Assembly (NCBI GenBank): GCA_011050615.1
Contig: DRFJ01000047.1
Coordinates: 1-64,000, forward strand
Reading direction: 5' to 3'
Length of the DNA: 64,000 nt
From: Bacteroidota bacterium
GTDB lineage: Bacteria; Bacteroidota; Bacteroidia; Bacteroidales; VadinHA17
How positions within the stretch are numbered: the first letter of the stretch is position 1; each line of letters begins with the position of its first letter. The position numbers were made by a program, and so were the translations under genes. Below are positions 37,732-45,840 of the stretch, piece by piece. Below the pieces are notes generated by a model. The model ran no database searches, was not told the DNA's origin, and worked only from the letters and a program-made list of their open reading frames with translations.

Positions 37732-38629
37732 CGACTTGTATGACTTTCCGTCTGAAAAGAAGAAAGGCATAATTGGTACAGTAATATTTCATATAATACT
37801 GGCCGTTATACTTATTGTGACCGGTTTTCAACCACCCGAGCCACCACCCCGGGAAGAAGGTATCCTGATAAATTTCGGAACCGATGAAACCGGTTCAGGC
37901 TTACTTGAGCCGGCACCATCTTCAAGCCAGGAAGAAAGCAGCCAGGCTGAAGAAATACCTGCTGCGCCAGTTACTGAATCCCGGACAGAAGAAACTCAGA
38001 TGACACAGGATTTTGAGGAAGCGCCTGTTGTGGAGAAGAAGGTTGAGCAGCCTGACCCTGAAACTGAGAAACGCAGGCGGGAAGCCCTTGAAGCCGAAAG
38101 GACCCGTCAGCAGCAACTGGAAGAAGAACGCTTGAGAAAGGAAGCTGAAGAAGCTGAAAAAAGACGGCTTGAAGAAGAGCAACAACGCCGTACAGACATA
38201 ATGAACCGGACACGCGATGCACTCGAGAGGGCAAATGCAAGGGGTACAGACACAAATGCGAACGAAGGAATTGCAGGAGGCCGGGGTAACCAGGGTGTTG
38301 AAACCGGGGTTGCAGGTGCTGCCAATTACGGTGAAGGATCGGGAACAGGAGATAAAGGAGTATCCTTCGATCTTAGCGGCCGACAGGCCAGGTCGCTGCC
38401 CAAACCTAACTATGATATCCAGAGTGAGGGCATAGTTGTTGTTGAAGTGACGGTCGACCGTAACGGTAATGTAACCCAGGCGGTAGCCGGTGTTAAAGGA
38501 TCAACAACCCTGGAAGAATATTTCCTGAGGGTTGCCCGCGATGCCGCCATGGCTGCTAAATTCGACCGCAAACCGGATGCACCGGTCTTCCAGAAGGGAA
38601 AAATAACCTACCATTTTATCCTCAGGTAA
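37712..38629 (+). CDS. TonB-family energy transducer
   Basis: 305 residues from a TTG start that overlaps exbD by 20 bp; a second TTG at 37736, just after the exbD stop, is equally possible (297 residues). One N-terminal membrane helix (GTVIFHIILAVILIVTGF) is followed by a proline-rich PPEPPPRE segment, a long charged coiled coil (EAEKRRLEEEQQRR, about 115-170), a Gly/Asn-rich linker, and a TonB-like C-terminal domain (VVVEVTVDRNGNVTQA). It links the proton channel to TonB-dependent outer-membrane receptors or to a Tol-like function. The end overlaps the convergent TSUP gene by 8 bp. Confidence 0.85.
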   Translation: MRRVLNNDLYDFPSEKKKGIIGTVIFHIILAVILIVTGFQPPEPPPREEGILINFGTDETGSGLLEPAPSSSQEESSQAEEIPAAPVTESRTEETQMTQDFEEAPVVEKKVEQPDPETEKRRREALEAERTRQQQLEEERLRKEAEEAEKRRLEEEQQRRTDIMNRTRDALERANARGTDTNANEGIAGGRGNQGVETGVAGAANYGEGSGTGDKGVSFDLSGRQARSLPKPNYDIQSEGIVVVEVTVDRNGNVTQAVAGVKGSTTLEEYFLRVARDAAMAAKFDRKPDAPVFQKGKITYHFILR

Positions 38630-39407
38630 AAAGGTCGAAGCCCCCCAGAAGTTTTACTGCGGAAACAAATACTGCCAGTAGAAGTATTATCCTCACGAAT
38701 TTGGGACCCCAGCTCACAGCAGTGCGGACACCTATGAATGCTCCCAGCATATTTCCTATCGCAAGTATCAGGCCCACACGCAGGTTTACCTGCCCGTTAA
38801 TGAAAAATATTACCAGTGCAAAAGCTGTGTAGATCAAAATGATAAACACTTTAAGAGCATTGGCCTTAACAAGATCTGCTCCCACCCCCAGGACAAGACC
38901 CGCCAGAAGGAAAAAACCAACACCGGCCTGGATGAAACCTCCATAAACTCCTATAAGGAAAAAAATTACTATCCGCCAGAACCTGGGACTGCCATCTATA
39001 ATTCCGGCCTGTTCTATAATCCACCTGTCAGGTTTTATAAGGATTATAAAGAACATAAATATCAGTAAGCCTCCTATGAATAAGCTCAGTATATGTTCAT
39101 TAAAATTAACGGCTATCAATGCACCAACAAGAGAGCCGGCAGTGGCCGGTATTACCAGCCATAAGCCTTCCCTGTACTCAAACACTTTTCGCTTCTTGAA
39201 ACTACCTACGGCAACAATGTTCTGCAGAAAAATAGCCACCCGGTTTGTACCGTTAGCTATGGTTGCCGGCAGCCCGAGAAACATGAGCAATGGTAAGGTT
39301 AGGAGTGACCCGCTGCCAGCCATCGTATTGACAAAACCGGCAATAATACCAACCGCGATAATTGCCAGATAAGTATACCACTCCATAAATATCTTAATGA
39401 TTGTCAC
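38622..39407 (-). CDS. TSUP (TauE/SafE) family membrane transporter
   Basis: 261 residues with about eight membrane helices. The TSUP signature is seen in GIIAGFVNTMAGSGSLLTLPLLMFLGLPATIANGTNRVAI, and repeated in the second half (GVYGGFIQAGVGFFLLAGLVLG). The family exports or imports sulfite, sulfoacetate and related small organic anions. Substrate is not evident. The start overlaps the response-regulator gene by 14 bp, which couples their translation. Confidence 0.88.
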   Translation of the reverse strand: MTIIKIFMEWYTYLAIIAVGIIAGFVNTMAGSGSLLTLPLLMFLGLPATIANGTNRVAIFLQNIVAVGSFKKRKVFEYREGLWLVIPATAGSLVGALIAVNFNEHILSLFIGGLLIFMFFIILIKPDRWIIEQAGIIDGSPRFWRIVIFFLIGVYGGFIQAGVGFFLLAGLVLGVGADLVKANALKVFIILIYTAFALVIFFINGQVNLRVGLILAIGNMLGAFIGVRTAVSWGPKFVRIILLLAVFVSAVKLLGGFDLFT

Positions 39408-39786
39408 CGCCCAGAATCTCAGCTATTGCCTTTTCCAGGTTTGAAATGAGTGAATTATCCTTTATTATATAATCGGTTATCCCTTTCCGGGCCATTTCCA
39501 GTACAACATCCCCCCTGTCCTGTCCCGATAACATCACAACAGGAATGCCAGGATTTATCTCCTTAATTTTATCGTAAATTTCCATCCCGTTTAAGACCTT
39601 AATCCCTGATTTGAAAAAATAATAATCGAGGATTATCATGTCAGGATTCCTGTCAAGGGCTTCAATGCACTCTTCACCATATTCAAACGGTTCAACTAGA
39701 TACTCTTCTGAATTGAACCGTTTAATAACCAACTGGTTGATGAATGGATCATCATCCACTATAAATAATAGTTTCCTTTTGCTCAT
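39394..39786 (-). CDS. Single-domain response regulator
   Basis: 130 residues, only a receiver domain. The acidic pocket is VDDDPF (Asp11-13), the phosphoacceptor is Asp54 in MIILDYYF, the switch Ser is in VVMLSGQD and the conserved Lys in YIIKDNS. There is no output domain, so it must act by protein contact, like CheY or Spo0F. No histidine kinase lies nearby. It overlaps the TSUP gene by 14 bp, an unusual partner. Confidence 0.9.
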   Translation of the reverse strand: MSKRKLLFIVDDDPFINQLVIKRFNSEEYLVEPFEYGEECIEALDRNPDMIILDYYFFKSGIKVLNGMEIYDKIKEINPGIPVVMLSGQDRGDVVLEMARKGITDYIIKDNSLISNLEKAIAEILGGDNH

Positions 39787-39874
39787 TAAACAGTCTGAGT
39801 TGGATCAGGTGTAAAGATATATAAAATGTTTAAAAAGAAAAGAAATATTGAAAACCCGGCCTTAAACTAAAGGA

Positions 39875-41155
39875 TTACCAGCTAAAAAGAGGATAAGGCT
39901 TCATCATTTCCTTTACTTTAGCCCCGACAGAGGAGATTACTTTTTCATCCTCAATGTTTGATATAACCTTATCAATAAGTTCCACGATGAGACCCATAGA
40001 ATCTTCCTTAAGTCCGCGTGTAGTAATGGCAGCGGTTCCCACGCGCAAACCTGATGTCTGGAAAGGTGACCTTGAGTCAAAAGGTACCATATTCTTATTT
40101 ACTGTAATATGGGCTTTAACAAGGGTATTTTCAACCTGTTTGCCAGTTATTTCAGGATATTTTGTTCTCAGGTCTATCAACATCGAATGATTATCAGTTC
40201 CACCTGATATTACCTTATAGCCCATATTGAGGAATGTATCGGCCATCACGGATGCATTTTTTTGAACCTGTGACTGGTACACTTTAAATTCAGGAATCAG
40301 CGCCTCTCCAAAAGCTACTGCCTTTGAGGCAATTACATGCTCAAGCGGACCTCCCTGAGTACCTGGGAAGACTGCGGAATCAATAAGGGACGACATTTTC
40401 CTTACTTCCCCTTTTTTGGTGGTTTTGCCCCAGGGATTATCAAAATCTTTACCTATCAGGATAAATCCTCCTCTTGGTCCCCTGAGCGTTTTATGTGTTG
40501 TTGAAGTTACAATATGAGCATACTTAACCGGGTTTTTCAACAAGCCTGCGGCTATCAGGCCTGCCGGGTGTGCCATATCAACCATGAATATTGCACCTAT
40601 ACTGTCTGCAATATTCCTGATTCTTTCATAATCCCACTCGCGTGAATAAGCCGAAGCTCCCCCGACAATCATTTTAGGCCTTTCTTTCAGAGCAAGCTCT
40701 TCCAGTTTATTATAATCGATAAGCCCGGTGTCTTCATCAACACCATAAGCTACCGGCCTGTAAAGAATACCCGATGCATTAACAGGCGAACCATGAGTAA
40801 GGTGCCCTCCATGAGCCAGGTCGAGTCCCATAAAAGTATCCCCAGGTTCCAGTACAGTCATAAAAACAGCCATATTGGCCTGAGCTCCCGCATGAGGTTG
40901 AACATTGGCAAATTCAGCATCATATAATTCCTTCAGGCGTTCAATTGCAATTGTCTCTGACTGATCAACTATTTCACAGCCTCCGTAATAACGCTTCCCG
41001 GGGTATCCTTCAGCATATTTATTGGTCATAACAGACCCCATGGCTTCAAGAACCTGATTACTCACAAAATTTTCTGATGCTATTAACTCAATGCCATCAA
41101 GTTGTCTTTGTCTTTCTTTTTCAATAAGATCAAATATTATAGTATCTCTTTTCAT
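39875..41155 (-). CDS. glyA: Serine hydroxymethyltransferase
   Basis: 426 residues. It interconverts serine and glycine with tetrahydrofolate. [20 protein letters not shown] at the N-terminus and the PLP-lysine motif [15 protein letters not shown] (about residue 230) are diagnostic; [12 protein letters not shown] is also conserved. It is a single gene with a 159-bp upstream gap holding a minus-strand TATATTTG (41219-41226), a plausible -7 element. No clear terminator follows it. Confidence 0.97.
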   Translation of the reverse strand: MKRDTIIFDLIEKERQRQLDGIELIASENFVSNQVLEAMGSVMTNKYAEGYPGKRYYGGCEIVDQSETIAIERLKELYDAEFANVQPHAGAQANMAVFMTVLEPGDTFMGLDLAHGGHLTHGSPVNASGILYRPVAYGVDEDTGLIDYNKLEELALKERPKMIVGGASAYSREWDYERIRNIADSIGAIFMVDMAHPAGLIAAGLLKNPVKYAHIVTSTTHKTLRGPRGGFILIGKDFDNPWGKTTKKGEVRKMSSLIDSAVFPGTQGGPLEHVIASKAVAFGEALIPEFKVYQSQVQKNASVMADTFLNMGYKVISGGTDNHSMLIDLRTKYPEITGKQVENTLVKAHITVNKNMVPFDSRSPFQTSGLRVGTAAITTRGLKEDSMGLIVELIDKVISNIEDEKVISSVGAKVKEMMKPYPLFSW

Positions 41156-41314
41156 TTTTTTTTGTTAATTAATTTTATAATATCTATTTCATTAACTCTT
41201 CCAGTCGATTGCCTTAAACAAATATAAGGCTAATTTTACTATATTAGGCGGTGATTTACTTTTATATTGTAAATCCCGTTAACATCTTTAGTTCTAAACA
41301 TTTAATATTCAGCC

Positions 41315-42469
41315 ATGATTAACAAATCAAAAAAAACCGGGACTCTGAACATAATAATCACCACATCAATAATTGTTGTTTTGTTCACCCTTGCAGGCTG
41401 TAGAAATGAAAAAACCTGCATAAGTTATTATGAAATAAGCCAGGAAAAAATTAAACTCCCTGCAACAGAATTCAACCCGGAATATTATATCTGCTATAGG
41501 GCTGATAAGATAATCATTGATGGGGTACTTGACGATCTATCGTGGAGATCCGCGGAATGGACAAAGGACTTTGTGGATATTGAAGGCGAACTAAAAACCC
41601 CTCCACTTCACAGGACAAGGGTCAAAATGCTTTGGGATGATAACTTCCTGTATATAGCTGCAGAGCTTACAGAACCACATATCTGGGCAAGGCTGAGGCA
41701 AAGAGATACAGTGATATTCTATGATAATGATTTTGAAGTATTTATTGATCCGGATGGTGATACCCATGAATACCTGGAGTTTGAGATGAATGCATTTAAT
41801 ACCTTATGGGATCTTCTCCTGACAAAGCCATACCGCGACAATGGCAGGGTCGCTGATGCATGGGATATCAGTGGAATTCAAACAGCAGTCAGTATCCATG
41901 GCACAATAAATGATCCTTCCGACATAGATGATAAATGGGTGCTTGAGCTGGCTTTCCCGATGACTGTTCTTACTGAGTTCGGACCCGGACCCCTTGATGG
42001 CTCCCAGTGGAGAATCAATTTTTCCAGGGTTAACTGGCGTACCGTGATTGAAGAAGGCAGCTATGAAAAAGCAAGAGATCCGGAAACCGGAAGAAGCTAT
42101 CCTGAATACAACTGGGTATGGTCACAGCAGGGACTTATCAACATGCACTACCCTGAAAGATGGGGCTACCTCCAGTTTTCTGAAATAAAGGCGGGTGAAG
42201 GAATTGCTGAATTTATTGTAAACCCTGATGAAGACCTGAAATGGAGTCTAAGGACACTATATTATGCACAGAGAAATTATGCAGCAGAAAAGGGATTTTA
42301 TACCCAGAATATTGATGAACTCCGGGAGTACGGGTATGAAGGTGATGAATATGAGCCATGTATCCTGCTTAAACCATTTGGTTATGAAGCATATGTGCTT
42401 TCAGAAAATTCTCAATTACTCTGGACAATAGATAATTACGGGAAAGTCTGCAGTAATAAAACAAGGTAA
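41315..42469 (+). CDS. Carbohydrate-binding family 9-like lipoprotein
   Basis: 384 residues. The signal sequence ends in lipobox TLAGC-R, so it is a lipoprotein. From about residue 50 it shows a CBM9-like domain: IDGVLDDLSWRSAEWTKDFVDIEG, VKMLWDDNFLYIAAEL and FYDNDFEVFIDPDGDTHEYLEFEMNA, as in xylanase CBM9 modules and many Bacteroidetes stand-alone proteins. It probably binds a polysaccharide or sugar at the cell surface. It opens the glycan-degradation cluster; the fucosidase follows after 35 bp. Confidence 0.85.
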   Translation: MINKSKKTGTLNIIITTSIIVVLFTLAGCRNEKTCISYYEISQEKIKLPATEFNPEYYICYRADKIIIDGVLDDLSWRSAEWTKDFVDIEGELKTPPLHRTRVKMLWDDNFLYIAAELTEPHIWARLRQRDTVIFYDNDFEVFIDPDGDTHEYLEFEMNAFNTLWDLLLTKPYRDNGRVADAWDISGIQTAVSIHGTINDPSDIDDKWVLELAFPMTVLTEFGPGPLDGSQWRINFSRVNWRTVIEEGSYEKARDPETGRSYPEYNWVWSQQGLINMHYPERWGYLQFSEIKAGEGIAEFIVNPDEDLKWSLRTLYYAQRNYAAEKGFYTQNIDELREYGYEGDEYEPCILLKPFGYEAYVLSENSQLLWTIDNYGKVCSNKTR

Positions 42470-42504
42470 TGGTCGATTGAAATCATGGACTTAAAACATA
42501 TAAC

Positions 42505-44025
42505 ATGCAACTTAATCCAAAGACAGTTATAATAATCGTTCTGGTAGCTTTATCCTCATGTATGCACAGGCCTGAAAATGAAGAAGGTCCCTATTATAAA
42601 AAATCAGTATCCTTTCCTCCCGGCCTGAGCCAGGAAGATAAAATAAAAATGGCTGCAAGAGTAGTCCCTGACAGTCAACAACTTGAATGGCAAAAACTTG
42701 AAATGACCGCCTTCATTCATTTCACAGTAAATACTTTCACAGGTCTTGAGTGGGGAACGGGAGAAGAGTCACCTGAATTATTCAACCCATCGGAATTCGA
42801 TGCAAGACAGTGGGCAAGGATAATTTCTGAAGCAGGCATGAAAATGATAATTCTGACATGTAAACATCATGACGGTTTTTGCCTCTGGCCTACAAAAACA
42901 ACTGATCATTCCGTAAAATACAGCAGATGGCGTTCAGGCAGAGGTGATGTTGTTAAAGAGGTTAAGCAAGCCTGTGATGAGTATGGACTCAAGTTTGGTA
43001 TTTACCTGTCGCCCTGGGACAGGAATGCTGAATCATATGGAGACTCACCTGCATATAATAATTTTTTCATGGAACAACTTAAAGAATTATTAACATGGTA
43101 TGGTAAAGTGGATGAGGTGTGGTTTGACGGAGCCAATGGTGAGGGACCAAACGGGAAGGTTCAGGTATATGACTGGGAATCCTATTACCGGCTTATTGAA
43201 AGGTACCAGCCCGGGGCTGTAACGGCCATAATGGGAGAAGACATAAGATGGGTAGGCACCGAAACGGGATATGGCAGGGAAACGGAGTGGAGCGTAACAG
43301 CCCTGGCACCTGGTGGTGGTATTGAAAGCAGGAACATAAATGAAAATCTCGGCCTGCAGTCCAGCTCTCCCGATCTGGGCTCGGGAAAAATTATTGAAAT
43401 GGCGGATAAACTTTTCTGGTATCCTGCAGAAGTAGATGTATCAATACGCCCGGGATGGTTTTACCATAAGGAGGAAGATGATAAGGTCAAATCACTTGAA
43501 AAATTGTTCGACATATATATTAATTCGGTTGGCAGAAACGCAGTTTTACTGCTAAATATTCCCCCCGATACCCGGGGACTGATTCATGAGAATGATGCCA
43601 TGAGGCTGAAAGAGCTTAAGACCTGCCTTGACATGACTTTTGAAGATAATATCGCCTTCAGGGCCTTTACCCGCCATCCCGGTGCCCGGAAAAGTGTTGA
43701 CGGTAAGGATGGCACATATACCAGTATTGATGAATTTCCGGCTGAAATTGAATATAAATTTCCTTTTACCAGGGAATTTAATCTCTTCATGATCAAAGAA
43801 AACATAGCAAAAGGTCAGAGAATAGAAGAATTCAGGATAGAAGCCCTGGTAAACGAAGATTGGGTTGAACTGGGATCTTCGACAACGGTAGGATATAAGA
43901 AGCTACTCACCTTCCCAAATACAACAAGTGACAGGATAAGACTTACAATCAAGCAATCAAGAGATAAGGCCATGATTACTGAAATAGGTCTGTTTTTAAC
44001 ACCTGACAGTATAAGTGCAGATTGA
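42505..44025 (+). CDS. Alpha-L-fucosidase, GH29 family, lipoprotein
   Basis: 506 residues. Lipobox LSSC-M follows a short signal. The GH29 catalytic domain includes KLEMTAFIHFTVNTFTGLEWG, LTCKHHDGFCLWPTKTTDHS and VDEVWFDGANGEG, where the Asp of WFDG is the expected nucleophile. A C-terminal region from about 380 looks like a discoidin/CBM32-type beta sandwich. It cleaves terminal alpha-L-fucose from glycans outside the inner membrane. Neighbouring pectin- and rhamnose-directed genes suggest a complex plant or algal polysaccharide. Confidence 0.92.
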   Translation: MQLNPKTVIIIVLVALSSCMHRPENEEGPYYKKSVSFPPGLSQEDKIKMAARVVPDSQQLEWQKLEMTAFIHFTVNTFTGLEWGTGEESPELFNPSEFDARQWARIISEAGMKMIILTCKHHDGFCLWPTKTTDHSVKYSRWRSGRGDVVKEVKQACDEYGLKFGIYLSPWDRNAESYGDSPAYNNFFMEQLKELLTWYGKVDEVWFDGANGEGPNGKVQVYDWESYYRLIERYQPGAVTAIMGEDIRWVGTETGYGRETEWSVTALAPGGGIESRNINENLGLQSSSPDLGSGKIIEMADKLFWYPAEVDVSIRPGWFYHKEEDDKVKSLEKLFDIYINSVGRNAVLLLNIPPDTRGLIHENDAMRLKELKTCLDMTFEDNIAFRAFTRHPGARKSVDGKDGTYTSIDEFPAEIEYKFPFTREFNLFMIKENIAKGQRIEEFRIEALVNEDWVELGSSTTVGYKKLLTFPNTTSDRIRLTIKQSRDKAMITEIGLFLTPDSISAD

Positions 44026-44362
44026 AAAAAACTTATTAAAATAATAATATCCAAGTTCTTACAAAACATTCTTCTACTGCAGAATTGCCTGTTACAGGAA
44101 TTACTTTCCTGCTTTTAGTTACTGCACTGTTTACCAGGGGTTTTACCAGTGCACTCCTCCTGGAGGCCTGAGTATTGCTGGTTTCAATTAAGATAATTAT
44201 GATGCATTATAAACATAGTCTCTCAACCTGAATACACTTAACAAGCCGGAAGAAATTGAAGAGATTGATAAAAACAGGGAATAAGAAACAGACGTGTCTC
44301 TCCTGCATCATTTCGAACCAAATATTTATTAAATTAGGGATTTAATTCTTAAATCCTTTATT
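44026..44362. other. 337-bp gap with a possible small degraded reading frame
   Basis: Between the GH29 and GH28-like genes. On the plus strand around 44077-44170 one frame reads TAELPVTGITFLLLVTALFTRGFTSALLLEA and then stops, which looks like a membrane helix followed by an amphipathic stretch; a second piece, LNKPEEIEEIDKNRE (about 44236-44285), is open in another frame. Neither has an evident start and I do not recognise the family. No promoter or terminator stands out. Given the other gene remnants in this window it may be one more. Confidence 0.3.
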
Positions 44363-45835
44363 ATGAAACTTCTCAGAGCATTGTTTCTCTTTATTCTGAT
44401 CTCTACAATTAACTTACATTCACAAGATTATAAAGCTTCCCTCTTCGGTATAGAGTCAAATGGCACCACTCTCAATACCACATCCATCCAGAAGGCTATT
44501 GATTATATCCATGAGAATGGCGGGGGAAGGCTTGTATTTTATGTCGGCCGCTACCTTACAGGTACCGTTCACCTGAAATCCGATGTAACAATACAGCTTG
44601 AAGAAGGAGCCATACTTGCAGGATCGGCTAACCCCTTCGATTATGAACGCATTGGATCATGGATGGCTCTCATCTTTGCCCATGACCAGGAAAACATAGG
44701 TATAACAGGCAAGGGTGTCATTGACGGCCGCGGATACCTTGTAGCCAATAATATCCTTTCCATGGTCCACAAAGGCATCATCAAGGATCCCAGTGGCCTG
44801 CTATGGGATAGGCCCAGGGAAGGTATACGTCCGCAGAATATATATTTCAAGGGATGTAAGAACGTCCACATTCAGGGTATTATGCTGAAGGATCCGGCAA
44901 GCTGGAACCAGCAATATGACCAGTGTAAAAACCTTATTGTTGAAGACCTTTTGATCGACAGTAAATCATACTGGAATAATGATGGTGTGGATATAGTCGA
45001 CTGTGACAGCGTTATTGTAAGAAACTGTTATATAGACGCTGCTGATGACGGCATCTGCCTGAAGTCACACAGTGCTGATTTCGTTTGCCAGAATGTATAT
45101 ATATACAACAATACAGTACGCACCAGTGCCAATGGCATAAAATTCGGCACAGTATCCCGCGGTGGTTTCAAAAATATAAAAATCATAAACAATACAGTTT
45201 ATGACACTTACCGTTCAGCTATAACCTTTGCAGCGGTAGATGGCGGTTTTGTTGAGAATATTATTGTTGACAGCCTGCGGTCTATTAATAACGGGAATGT
45301 CATTTTCCTGAGGATAGGAGAACGACAGAAAGGACTTAAGGGAAGAATGGATAATATAAGCATTTCGAATCTCTATGCCGAAGTACCGGCCTCAAAACCG
45401 GATGCAGGCTATAATTATGAAGGGCCTGTCGAAGAAAATCCACGAAATATCTCACCCTCTGCCATCGTTGGAATGCCGGATGTTCCCATAAAGAATGTCA
45501 AACTTAAGAATATTGAAATAGTAATGCCCGGAGGAGGCGATCCCTTTTATGCCAGGGTGAAACTTGATGAACTGGATAAGGTGCCTGAAATGGCCGACAA
45601 ATACCCGGAATTTTCGATGTTCAAGGAACTGCCGGCCTGGGGCTTTTATATAAGACATGCTGAGAATATTGAATTCGAGAATGTCATCCTCAGGTGCAAG
45701 AAAGAAGACTACCGTAGAGCCATAGTGCTTGATGATGTACATAATGCCGTTTTCAAATCACTCACAGTGGAAGAACCCGGTGAGGATAAAGAACCGGTAT
45801 TCCAGTACAGGTCTTCAGGCATACAGATCAGGTAA
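44363..45835 (+). CDS. GH28-like (polygalacturonase-like) beta-helix glycosidase
   Basis: 490 residues with a signal peptide cleaved near NLHS-QDY. It is a right-handed parallel beta-helix, with many short N/D/G-rich coils. GH28 landmarks are WNNDGVDIVDC (N-x-D) and AADDGICLKSH (DD). The usual G-H-G motif is replaced by SANGIKFGT, so the catalytic His expected of classic polygalacturonases is not seen. Family members act on pectin or rhamnogalacturonan. The next gene starts 5 bp after its stop, so both form one transcript. Confidence 0.85.
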   Translation: MKLLRALFLFILISTINLHSQDYKASLFGIESNGTTLNTTSIQKAIDYIHENGGGRLVFYVGRYLTGTVHLKSDVTIQLEEGAILAGSANPFDYERIGSWMALIFAHDQENIGITGKGVIDGRGYLVANNILSMVHKGIIKDPSGLLWDRPREGIRPQNIYFKGCKNVHIQGIMLKDPASWNQQYDQCKNLIVEDLLIDSKSYWNNDGVDIVDCDSVIVRNCYIDAADDGICLKSHSADFVCQNVYIYNNTVRTSANGIKFGTVSRGGFKNIKIINNTVYDTYRSAITFAAVDGGFVENIIVDSLRSINNGNVIFLRIGERQKGLKGRMDNISISNLYAEVPASKPDAGYNYEGPVEENPRNISPSAIVGMPDVPIKNVKLKNIEIVMPGGGDPFYARVKLDELDKVPEMADKYPEFSMFKELPAWGFYIRHAENIEFENVILRCKKEDYRRAIVLDDVHNAVFKSLTVEEPGEDKEPVFQYRSSGIQIR

Positions 45836-45840
45836 GAAAA

